Source: Tethya wilhelma (lineage: Eukaryota; Porifera; Demospongiae; Tethyida; Tethyidae). From it: 64,000 nt of DNA. The position numbers and the translations under genes are program-made. Under the pieces are notes generated by a model that was not told the origin of the DNA, made no database searches, and saw nothing but the letters and a program-made list of their open reading frames with translations. Position 1 is the first letter of the stretch, and the number at the start of each line of letters is the position of its first letter. Location of the stretch: assembly GCA_964030475.1 (NCBI GenBank), contig CAXIPT010000008.1, positions 1,243,634 through 1,307,633 on the forward strand, given 5' to 3'. Positions 57,143 through 62,972 of this stretch are shown here, piece by piece.

Positions 57143-59364
57143 NGAGAGAGAGAGAGATGATATCAGATATCACAGTAATGATACAATGCATGGAGCACAT
57201 GAGAATCAATTCACAGCAATAAACAAATGTTTTATAACTGCACAGACAGTGATGCCATGGTCAGACAATAATGAAAATGGAATCGTATAATTATGCATAA
57301 TTACTACTATAGTGACACTAGAACTGATTTTACGGTGTGGTTTTAGTTTAAGAAATTGTAGATAGATGAAATTCAGTTACTAGATAGGAGATCTGATAAC
57401 TACGACAACATGACAATTGAACCTGCCAGAAGATGTTTCTTAACTAAAACCACACAACAAAATTTATTTTGTTGTCACTATAATTTTGCATAATTATAGG
57501 ATTGTACTAAATTCAGTTACTAGTTAAGAGATAACTACAATATGACCTTTGAACCTGCCAGAAATGCTGAAGTCAGTTTGGCCTTGGCCAGTGAGTCATA
57601 AACATGAGGGTATAGTTCACTGGGATCCACTGCCCTCTGTACGGGGGTACCAGAGAAGAGGGGTCTGTTGGCCGCCTCCTCCAATGCCAGCTCCCTACGA
57701 AAGATACATGGTTATTTCTCAAACTTTGTTGTCTACAACAAAACAGACGGGGGTAATAGTTGCTTACCTTTCTCGTCTGAGTAGCTCAGGGTCGAACTGA
57801 TAGTGTCCCATGGAAGGGTCGCTGTTTTGAGCCTCCTTGGCTTGCTTTGCTAGTCTCTTCTCTTCCTTTCTGTAGAACTTCTTCAACTGTTTCTCCTGCT
57901 CCGACTGGATGATCACCTGACTACCAAACGCTGGTCGTGATGGCTGTGTACTAGGTACAATGGGTGCATTACTCCTGGACTTGTGACTAGAAGCTAGACA
58001 GATGAGAAGAAACAAAATGAAAAAAAGCACTTGGGGAAAGCTTGCACACTTAGACTCACTCACACACCTGGTTTCAAGAGTTGTGTTCCATCAGAGAGAG
58101 CAGACTCCACTATAGCATGTCTGTGAGTCAAGAGCTCCTGAATCAACTCAAGCTTGGAGAAGCCAAGAAGCTCAACAAGCTGAAATGAAGACAAAAAGGA
58201 AAAATAAAAAAAATAATAGCACAACTTTGACTATTGCTTTCTACTCACATCGTTTTGGATGGCAGCATTATCACCAGTGGATGATAACACTTCAAACACA
58301 GCCGTGTAGAGATCTTGCCAAGAAAGTGAGCCACCATCTCCCACACACAACTGACATTGCTCTTTCAACCACCCTCCACCGTACAGAGATGTGACACCAG
58401 CACCACCACTACCTCTGTCTCTGTGACTGGAGGGCTTTGATTTCACTTCTGAATCACTCTCTCTCACAGCTGTTAGCGAAGTTTGCTGCATTCCATTCAA
58501 GATGGTACTAGTGATGACGTTGGACCTTCTGGTAGCTTCTTCCTTTCTCTCGTCATCTGAAAGAGAGTCATAACCGCCACCATCACTTCTACTACCTAGA
58601 GAAGAGGTTGAGGAAGGGGATGCCCCTTCTTGATGAGTTCTAGATGATTTGCTTGAATTGGAAGCGGTTGTATGTTTAAATACAACATTATGTCCAAATT
58701 CTTTTGTAGTTTTCGATTGTTTTACAGGACGTCCAGATTTGGGAGAATTTGACTTCAACCCAGACCAGTTTTCAGGCATGTAGGAGAGAATCCGTTTCAC
58801 TCCATTGCAAGCTCTGGTAGCAGCTGAAGCTGGATAAGGACCCAACGTTCTTCGTATCTCCTCAGCATGACTGCGAGTCCACTCAGGATCAGCAGAGAAG
58901 AGAGTGAACAAAAACACAGCTGCTGAGTTGACAGCTTCTTGGGAGACATCTCCACCAACTACAGAAGAGGAAAAAAATCAAGAGATTTTATGAAACTAGT
59001 ACAAAATCAGGTGCTAATAAGTTATAATTAGTTACCTATTTCTTTAGCATCTTGCAGAAGCTGTTTCAACTCTATCTGCACCTAGTTATATATAGTGACT
59101 GTGACAAGTCAATTCACTGTATTTCCAATGAAAGCACACCAACATTACCTTGGACTCATTCTGCTTCATACACTGTGCACAGACTATCTCTGTGATTTCC
59201 TTCCAAGATTTGTCACCGGAACTTTCTTCCTTCCTTCTCTTTTGTTTTCTTCTCAGTAAGCCTTCGTCAAACCAAACTGACTCCCTAGAAAGACGAGAAC
59301 TGACTCCACCAAATGTTCTCAAAGCACCAGACAATCTGGGCAGTTCTTGTGTCGGTGGTTGCAT
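31772..59364 (-). CDS. ASCC3: ASCC3, activating signal cointegrator 1 complex subunit 3 (dual-cassette Ski2-like helicase)
   Basis: Thirty exons from 59364-59149 to 32026-31772 join to 6723 bases, 2240 residues; human ASCC3 is about 2200. The N-terminus [12 protein letters not shown] matches the family. Cassette 1 has Walker A APTGAGKT (exon 57082-56756), DEVH (exon 56232-56068), [11 protein letters not shown] (55603-55355) and a GRAGRPQFD motif (54395-54171), then a Sec63 domain. Cassette 2 has GAPTGSGKT (36303-35942), DEIH (35293-35095), SRRQTRLTA (34897-34634) and [10 protein letters not shown] (34208-33955), then a second Sec63 domain ending [12 protein letters not shown]. Both cassettes look catalytically intact. 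ASCC3 is the motor of the ASCC complex (alkylation repair, splitting of collided ribosomes). Oddities are a GC-AG intron at 35094/34897 and a 15.8-kb intron (53349-37529) exactly between KYASIE and TFNEL, which hosts other genes. Confidence 0.97.
33485..33604. repeat. Hexanucleotide (CCCATA)n minisatellite
   Basis: About 20 imperfect CCCATA units in an ASCC3 intron, ending within 10 bases of the exon boundary at 33609. ORFs through it are low-complexity artefacts. Confidence 0.9.
34519..34632. repeat. (AC)n microsatellite adjoining an ASCC3 donor
   Basis: Long CA array with an N at 34617. On the minus strand it reads GTGTGTGT immediately after the exon ending at 34634, so the repeat supplies the donor. 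Confidence 0.9.
36985..37014. repeat. (TG)n microsatellite at an ASCC3 acceptor
   Basis: On the minus strand this is a CA run ending CCCAG just before the exon starting at 36981. Confidence 0.9.
37378..37401. repeat. (ATGT)n microsatellite
   Basis: Short tetranucleotide array in the ASCC3 intron between exons 37442-37528 and 37089-37265. Confidence 0.8.
37529..38183. other. Start of the giant ASCC3 intron, no gene seen
   Basis: AT-rich. A palindromic stretch at 38099-38150 (aatcatag ... ctatgatt around ggcc) could form a roughly 52-base hairpin. Nothing coding. Confidence 0.5.
38184..38473. mobile_element. MITE, about 290 bp
   Basis: The left end tttaaaggaactgtgtcact ... ataagcggtgtttt is mirrored at the right end by aacaccgcttat ... 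agtgacacagttcctttaa. Terminal inverted repeats are about 37 bases with one small indel. The interior is non-coding. Confidence 0.75.
38667..40536 (+). pseudogene. Multipass membrane protein with Cys-rich ectodomain, copy 1 (broken)
   Basis: Starts with a signal peptide ([13 protein letters not shown]), then a short Cys-rich ectodomain ([28 protein letters not shown]), then about eight hydrophobic segments and a cytoplasmic tail rich in acidic and Ser residues ([13 protein letters not shown]). I do not know its function; it resembles a family of uncharacterised membrane proteins with the same G-x-C/C-x-x-C lead-in before the helices. Two lesions break it: TGA at 38991-38993, in frame with both sides, and an extra AATG in a triple AATG run at 39281-39292 that shifts the frame. 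Removing either alone does not restore it. Copy 2 (49531-50673) is intact where visible. It is nested in an ASCC3 intron on the opposite strand and convergent with the 7TM gene at 40795. Confidence 0.75.
39394..43025. repeat. Segmental duplication, copy 1 (about 3.6 kb)
   Basis: Direct repeat of 49531 to about 53155 with about 10.1 kb offset, high identity and small indels. It contains the 3' part of the multipass gene, the 7TM gene and its upstream flank. The left limit in copy 2 is the 202-base gap, so the true unit may be longer. Confidence 0.9.
40795..41775 (-). CDS. Intronless 7TM (rhodopsin-like GPCR-type) receptor, intact copy
   Basis: A single exon of 326 residues from ATG at 41775. 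The N-terminus has two N-glycosylation sites (NIT, NSS). Seven hydrophobic helices follow: [83 protein letters not shown] and [11 protein letters not shown], then a basic C-terminal tail. Cys residues before helix 3 (GGCSNVF) and in loop 2 (PHCGYEEDG) could form the usual disulfide. There is no clear DRY motif, so membership in the GPCR superfamily is by topology only. It is nested in ASCC3 on the same strand, and two further copies exist in this window. Confidence 0.75.
   Translation of the reverse strand: MEDNITNSSVFDEVPASGYIAAGVAHIILVILPCVAFGPPLLAVLVPHFNKSKDPNTLMLIFICALCTTAPSTYGLLIDISLITNLPTLGGCSNVFTSRLSWTCQIFGHLTMLVATAFFSIIQYMTIKGYKRNMLKLTIFMMIVSVLIGVTIGLLSIFVFAVSGHDFSGETFLIWGPHCGYEEDGLGSKIIFIMGFFFIFLLVFPSVFTVLLFSTLSYKYVKKNTIENGNVVKSVLLIMILITLSVVSFRLFPLVSHGSAGSLGDIPPVLPWSLFYTIELTYSIYLLLICFVHKKVRELLKTKLRGLASILARKPNRVVPAASNSS
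41776..43250. other. Upstream flank of the 7TM gene, no other gene seen
   Basis: AT-rich, shared with copy 2 up to about 43025. The end (42970-43020, tttaccacagctccatgcaaattttcat) resembles the start of the inverted-repeat element at 55130-55310. Confidence 0.5.
43275..43307. repeat. (TTC)n microsatellite
   Basis: About 10 TTC units inside the giant ASCC3 intron. Confidence 0.9.
43308..44490. other. Intron interior, no gene seen
   Basis: Non-coding, AT-rich. An N lies at 43991. Repeat-like fragments are recognisable at 43940-44000 (cataggaatggccaaatcg) and 44106-44195, related to 29340-29440. Confidence 0.5.
44493..44704. mobile_element. MITE, about 210 bp, GC-rich inverted ends
   Basis: The left end taaggc-aaagcggggcaattccga pairs with the right end cgaaattgccccgcctta. 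A second inner pair (gggggtaatttcgat and cgaaattaccccg) continues the symmetry. The interior has no coding content. Confidence 0.7.
44850..45185. repeat. Two tandem copies of about 185 bp
   Basis: Both copies share agtgtcagtga, the block tcagctagctgagagataa, and the block ccactggtgatcctgggatc followed by cctctcaataaaggacttcagg. The copies are clearly diverged. Function unknown. Confidence 0.8.
45449..45591 (+). other. Candidate exon in the giant ASCC3 intron
   Basis: An open stretch ([19 protein letters not shown] ... [10 protein letters not shown]) of charged, disordered-looking sequence ends in phase 0 at a strong donor (ccggtaagt). It would join in frame to the candidate exon at 49100-49162. 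Whether it is transcribed cannot be told from sequence. Confidence 0.25.
45988..46348. repeat. Dispersed repeat rich in AGCACAAAA motifs, copy 2
   Basis: Inverted match to 13036-13395. A diverged relative lies at about 47870-48020. Confidence 0.75.
46349..49099. other. Intron interior, no convincing gene
   Basis: Only short ORFs without recognisable domains. An 84-base hairpin lies at 47429-47512. Confidence 0.45.
47429..47512. repeat. 84-bp near-perfect hairpin
   Basis: The left arm ttattacacgtctttccgtg and its extension tgtatggaa pair with the right arm ttccatacacacagaaagat extended by gtgtataataa. The loop is about 20 bases. It could be a small MITE or a hairpin RNA source. Confidence 0.6.
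49100..49162 (+). other. Candidate small exon in the giant ASCC3 intron
   Basis: Flanked by ttcttgcag and gtaggt, open in phase 0, reading [21 protein letters not shown], a helical charged segment. It is compatible in phase with the candidate exon ending at 45591. Unsupported beyond splice-like borders. Confidence 0.25.
49329..49530. other. Assembly gap (202 N)
   Basis: Run of N. The duplicated block resumes immediately to the right, so the 5' part of the second multipass gene is hidden here. Confidence 1.
49531..50673 (+). CDS. Multipass membrane protein, copy 2 (5' end lost in gap)
   Basis: Open from the gap edge to TAG at 50671-50673, about 380 residues. It has the same run of hydrophobic segments as copy 1 ([107 protein letters not shown]) and an acidic cytoplasmic tail. 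It differs from copy 1 at a handful of residues (for example [13 protein letters not shown] against [13 protein letters not shown]). No lesion is visible here, so this may be the functional copy. Confidence 0.65.
   Translation, partial: ASFLGIWNLDFFRMVYTPFCVHPNMSALQTTALDYAVALYPLVLIVITYMFSSLHYSYSLIVRLWKPFYMCLRFVRKKWDIKDSLIGAFVTFILLSYVKILNVSLDLLMPVTLYDICGNSLDKLYLQIDGTVEYFGKEHLPYAILALVMVTVFNILPLIILSLFPCRCFHRCMNYFQIQRETLREFVQVFNGEFKHQPRDYRYFAAYYLLLRIVNIFLLVNPIGPGAVFFPLGVFLFAASALLVGFLKPYKTQFHNAIDALLAFVIAIAFLGPPAKLLEMSFASSKFPYFQVSEIAWTVFISTQPLYGVGILLYSFLPVTQLKPKIALVWTQIKFFIKSRATDESDAEDIAPPSSFGLGDMDEYTPLILPKTVTIEDITK
51003..51914 (-). CDS. Intronless 7TM receptor, copy with clipped tail
   Basis: ATG at 51914; the seven helices are as in 40795-41775 with few substitutions. 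A run of four T in the intact copy (about 40866-40870) is three T here (about 51006-51009). The frame shifts after RELLKT and stops at once, removing about 23 C-terminal residues of the basic tail. All seven helices remain, so the product could still insert in the membrane, but tail-dependent functions would be lost. Confidence 0.7.
   Translation of the reverse strand: MEDNITNSSEFDEVPASGYIAAGVAHIILVILPCVTFGPPLLAVLVPYFNKSKDPNTLMLIFICAVCTTAPSTYGLLIDISLITNLPTLGGCSNVFTSRLPWTCQIFGHLTMLVATAFFSIIQYMTIKGYKRNMLKLTIFMMIVSVLIGVTTGLLSIFVFAVSGHDFSGETFLIWGPHCGYEEDGLGSRIIFIMGFFFIFLLVFPSVFTVLLFSTLSYKYVKKNTIENGNVVKSVLLIMILITLSVVGFRLFPLVSHGSAGSLGDVPPVLPWSLFYTIELTYSIYLLLICFVHKKVRELLKTN
51915..53349. other. Upstream flank of 7TM copy 2, no other gene seen
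   Basis: Shared with copy 1 to about 53155. Then about 53110-53170 (accacagctccaaattttcatggcac) matches the end motif of the inverted-repeat element at 55130-55310. ASCC3 exon 53350-53514 follows. Confidence 0.5.
54139..54170. repeat. (AC)n microsatellite adjoining an ASCC3 donor
   Basis: On the minus strand the exon ending at 54171 runs directly into a GTGTGT array that supplies the donor. Confidence 0.85.
55134..55308. mobile_element. MITE, about 175 bp, in an ASCC3 intron
   Basis: The left end atagctccaaatttttgtgg and the following tacaatattttcgtga are mirrored on the right by tcacgaactttttgtgccat and gataacttggagttat. Related ends occur near 42970 and 53115. Confidence 0.7.
55660..56045 (+). 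repeat. Two diverged tandem units, the first with a P-loop-like relic
   Basis: Two units of about 200 bases share ggagccttccaaaaaaat, a middle part (cagcacagttagta or cagcctggttagta) and atacttgtgggttt. In one plus frame, unit 1 reads [16 protein letters not shown], which fits GxxxxGKT/S of a Roc-type (ROCO) GTPase P-loop. Unit 2 keeps only fragments. Both lie inside an ASCC3 intron and are probably remnants of an inserted gene fragment. Confidence 0.4.
56232..56297. repeat. (AG)n microsatellite acting as polypyrimidine tract
   Basis: On the minus strand this is a (CT)n run ending CTCAG directly before the ASCC3 exon starting at 56232. Confidence 0.9.
57092..57157. repeat. (AG)n microsatellite upstream of an ASCC3 acceptor
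   Basis: A (CT)n run on the minus strand about 10 bases before the exon starting at 57082; N at 57143. Confidence 0.9.
57307..57482. mobile_element. MITE, about 175 bp, between duplicated intron pieces
   Basis: The left end atagtgaca ... gtgtggttttagtttaagaa is mirrored by ttaactaaaaccacac ... tgttgtcactat. Around it, the sequence ending gaacctgccagaa, which overlaps the donor of exon 57555-57694, occurs twice (about 57369-57433 and 57509-57565), so a local duplication is also present. Confidence 0.6.
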
Positions 59365-59599
59365 GATTCTGTTTCTCTTGAAGGTGGGTTCAGCTCTAGC
59401 AACCTCCTCAGTCTCTTCTCCGAGTCAGAGATTAGTTTAGCACCGCTCTGTGCTGAATTCATGCAAGTTTCTAGTGTATGGTGCAACACATGGTAAGTAA
59501 TAAATAGTGCGACACCTCAAATTTCGCGAAATTACCTGAGGGGCTGTACTGACCAGCTGACTCTGAGAAAGTTTGAGGGCAATTTTCACTGTTGCTGAG
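59365..59599. promoter_or_regulatory. 235-bp divergent promoter, ASCC3 / HDHD3-like
   Basis: The ASCC3 start (59364, minus) and the HDHD3-like start (59600, plus) face away from each other with only this spacer, so both promoters must lie here. No TATA box is evident. Confidence 0.5.
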
Positions 59600-60955
59600 A
59601 TGGCTACTAGACTGGTGACTTTCGATGTGACTGGTACTTGTATCAAGGTTGCTAGATCAGTTGGATATAATTATGTGAGGATTGGGTAGTCATTCATTTC
59701 TTACAAGCTGTACAAAGTATGACCAATGACATCACTCTTACTTCTATCATGCACCCATGCCATCACACACATCATCATACATAGGCAAGGATTGCCAAGG
59801 AATTTGGTTTGCAGCTGGATGAAGTTCTTTTGGACAAAGGATTCAGGTATATAGGACTCGGAGTGAATGAATCATTACCCAATGATACATACTGTATTAC
59901 AATGCCTTGGGTGCGGAGCAAGTGATTGACTTCAAGATTGTTTTATTTGCCACAGGTCAGCATTCAAGCAAACCAATGCTGTTTATCCATGCTTCGGATG
60001 TGCTAGTGACATGACATCAATGCAATGGTGGCAAGAGGTAGACAGTGTATATGATTCATGTGTACAAAATAAAAATATAGTTCTCATTGACTAGTACCAA
60101 TAAATAATTCAGGTTGTTAATAAGACGTTTGCTTCTGTTGGAGTGAATGACAAAGGTAATGGTGTCTAAAAGTACCCCCCTAATAACTGACATTGTGATA
60201 CATAGATAGAGATATGATAAGTATGGCACTGTAGTTGTGTTGTCAAAAGTTGGAGAACGCGTGTATCACGATTTTATTGGTCCAAAAAACTGGGAGCTAT
60301 ATTCTGATGTTCATCCAGTGCTGGAGACGATCAGGTCAACCAAAGTAAAGATGGGAGTGATTTCTAACTTTGATGAAAGATTAGGTATATACAATTGTTA
60401 TGGTTTGTTTGTTTAGCTCACAAATGATAGAATTGCCACCTGCCTGTATTCTTGTTCATAGCTGGTATTCTGTCCGGCCTCGACATTGAAAAGTACTTTG
60501 ACTTTGTTCTTACTTCATATGAAGTAAGCTGTGCAAAACCAGATCCAAAGTAAGATAAAAATGGTGACTGAAGTTGCAGCAATGCTGTGTTATCAATCTG
60601 TGTTTATTGTTCTAATTTCTAAAGAATATTTCAGCTAGCTTTAGAGAAAGCCAACCTACAACAATCCATGGCCAGCAGTGCAATTCACATAGGAGACAAT
60701 TATGTAGGTTAAAAGCATTAATTTTTGTAGCGATTCTTAAAATTATACATCTGTACTACAGGAGTTGGATTACGTAGGAGCTAGAAGCATTGGGATGCAA
60801 ACCCTTCTCCTCCAAAGGGATAATAATGTGAGTGATGTGCATTGCAGCTGTAGTATCATAGCTTTAGTGTTGTAATGATTGTTTTGCCACAGGAGCTTGC
60901 TGAGAAAGACATTGATGTTATCCACAGCTTACAGGATGTTATTAAGTATTTGTAG
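59600..60955 (+). CDS. HDHD3: HDHD3-like haloacid dehalogenase superfamily protein
   Basis: Nine exons (59600-59674, 59785-59846, 59956-60037, 60113-60155, 60235-60384, 60462-60549, 60625-60703, 60762-60827, 60893-60955) join to 708 bases, 235 residues; human HDHD3 is about 250. Motif I is FDVTGT with nucleophile Asp9. The acid/base Asp normally two residues later is Thr11, as HDHD3 proteins also lack it. Motif II is VISNFDERL, motif III is CAKPDPKIF, and motif IV is HIGDNYVELDYVGA. The cap region keeps the MQWWQEVV stretch typical of the family. The substrate is unknown; phosphatase activity is doubtful without the acid/base residue. It shares a divergent promoter with ASCC3. Confidence 0.9.
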
Positions 60956-61005
60956 TGTTCACTTTTAGCTTTATAATCGCTGTGGGAAAGACATCCATCA
61001 GAGCT

Positions 61006-61078
61006 GCCCGGTTAGCTCAGTCGGTAGAGCATCAGACTTTTAATCTGAGGGTCAAGGGTTCAAGTCCCTTATCGGGCG
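61006..61078 (+). tRNA. tRNA-Lys (anticodon TTT)
   Basis: A 73-base cloverleaf. The acceptor stem GCCCGGT pairs with ATCGGGC (one G-U). The anticodon stem TCAGA/TCTGA encloses loop CTTTTAA with anticodon TTT. The A box is TAGCTCAGTCGG and the B box is GGTTCAAGTCC. There is no intron and no encoded CCA. A long T run at about 61085-61104 serves as the RNA polymerase III terminator. It lies between the convergent HDHD3-like and GPN2 genes. Confidence 0.97.
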
Positions 61079-61084
61079 AGCACC

Positions 61085-61104
61085 TTTTTTTTTTTTTTTT
61101 TTTT
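61085..61104 (+). terminator. Pol III poly-T terminator of the tRNA
   Basis: About 20 T residues, seven bases after the tRNA 3' end. Confidence 0.8.
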
Positions 61105-61407
61105 GAACTACTGTATTACTATTCAGAAACCTTTTTTTCCTATTAGAAAGAGCTCAGTAAATAACATTACCTCTTTTTTTCTTATCAAATGTGTACAAAC
61201 AACATTATCATGATTTTTTTGCCCCAAAATCTGATTAAAAATAAAATAACTAAAATAAGTTACTAAAATAACTGTCTATGTACATTATTCACACTGTCCC
61301 CTTTGAAGTTTCTGTAGAGAGATATTTTTCTTGTACAGAAGCTGTTCTAAAATTTAGATCAGTTAAGAAAACCAGAATAATTATGATACTAAACACATAA
61401 TAACCAT
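61105..61407. other. Intergenic, GPN2 3' flank
   Basis: AT-rich, no gene. It holds the 3' UTR of GPN2, which is on the minus strand. Confidence 0.5.
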
Positions 61408-62485
61408 CTAAACTTCATTCGTAGGATACTTGAAGAAATCAAACTCTGCTCCCATCGAAGAAGTCATCATGGACATATCTCGATCATCTCCTTGTCCAAA
61501 CACATACCCACTAGCTTTGTCCACTGCTTTCATAACTCTGAACATACTCTCCTTATCCTACAGAAGACAGACGACTTACATTGATCCGTAGAAACATTTA
61601 TCACGTAACATATTCAAAATATCCCATAATAAATTCTATATACCTTTATGTGAAGTGGAACAAAAGAGACCAAGCTATAGTCTTCCACTAGTCCTATGAG
61701 TGCTTCATTGAGCTTCTTGTACTTCTTGAAGAAAGCTGCATCTGAGACATGGTCAAGCAGAAACCGAAGGTCCAAAACTTCAGTGTAGAAGTCCAAACTG
61801 AAAGCTACAGAGAGAGTAACTCAGATACTACCTTTTTTAAAATAGCACCATTCCTACCTAGTTTTCCATACTGCTCCATGAGGTCTACTTTGGACAGTAC
61901 ATTGATGTGGGGTAGCTCAATTTGGACCATGGTGGAGAGAGAGGTCAGCAGTACTGAAATGAACTTGCCTGGATCACTGCAGTAGTGAGAATCCACTAAA
62001 TGTACTGTCACCATCTGCAAGTCAGTTAACCATTTGTTTCGATAAACTTTTAGAGCTGTAACCAAGTACTCTAAGCAAATGACCTTAATATTCCATTTCT
62101 GTATATGTGCAGCTATATTTCTCATTGACTGATGGTGTGTATACAGTTCAACCTGTCCTGGACAGTCAAGTAAGAAGTAGTGACCTGGGAGCTCTTTCAT
62201 TCGCTTGTGCAACCATTCTATATTCTTTTCTAGGAACTCCATACAGTACATCAAACTACCATTAGGCCCCAGTTTCAAGTTTTCCATTACATCTTTTAGT
62301 GTTACGAGTTCTGATACGTCCACATCACTGTCATAAGGGAGGGTCTCATTTGCAGGATCAAGATTCACTATTGCAACTTTTCTGCCAAATGCTGAGAGAA
62401 ATTCTTTCATTCCACGGCAGTACGTAGACTTGCCTGATCCTGGTGGACCTATAACCAGTTGTGCATAGCTTATATTCGAAGACAT
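61408..62485 (-). CDS. GPN2: GPN2, GPN-loop GTPase 2
   Basis: Four exons (62485-62084, 62014-61858, 61804-61644, 61557-61408) join to 870 bases, 289 residues; human GPN2 is 310. The G1 loop is GPPGSGKST at residues 13-21, the switch region has NLDPAN at 41-46, and the GPN insert (LGPNG) is at 72-76. G3 is DCPGQVEL and the G4-like motif is LSKVDL. Sequence order and motifs ([17 protein letters not shown]) separate GPN2 from GPN1 and GPN3. The family acts in the cytoplasm in assembly and nuclear import of RNA polymerase II. For exon 3 the acceptor at 61805 keeps the frame ([12 protein letters not shown]); a nearby CAG at 61798-61800 would not. The C-terminus is shorter than in human. Confidence 0.95.
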
Positions 62486-62972
62486 ACGACGATATTTTTC
62501 AGAAGCAAAGTTGCATTGTTGGTGCGCATTAATTAGAACGATCCCAATTATACGAAAGTTTGTTTTGAAATTTTGAATTGTGAGTCATCGCCGATGCCTC
62601 CTGCTGTATGACTCCACACAGAAGATGCGGCTCATTCTACCTTACCCAGACGAATCTCTAGCGGCAACCCGACCACCAAGCTCTCACTGAATGGTCACCA
62701 TGTTACCTAAAGGCGCGTATTCGTATCCTAAACAATTCACTCAATTTGTATGTTTGTTTATCTGTTGCTATGGTGAAATCATATCATAGTGTAGAGCATA
62801 CCATAGATACACATGATATGAAGGTAGTTGGTATGATATTTCTACTCCAAGCTTATTTCGTAGAAGCATTTTTACAATTCCTATGTACACAGTAAGCCCA
62901 TCCCACCCTAGCACATTGTGTAAATGTATGCTTGTTGCTATGACAAAGAATCCCTTGACGTATATGCATCAG
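62486..62972. promoter_or_regulatory. Divergent region, GPN2 / CEP126-like; first exon unresolved
   Basis: Both genes point away from this 487-base interval, so it should hold both promoters. The first coding exon of the CEP126-like gene is probably here. An ATG at 62701 opens a short reading frame (MLPKGAYSYPKQF), but its phase does not join cleanly to the exon at 62973. Confidence 0.4.

Noticed and set aside
61408..62485. GPN3 as identity of the GTPase
   Set aside because: The motifs [21 protein letters not shown] and EDYSLVSF follow GPN2 better than GPN1 or GPN3.
62641..62690. Short ORF MRLILPYPDESLA as a first exon
   Set aside because: It stops after 21 codons with no donor site in frame.
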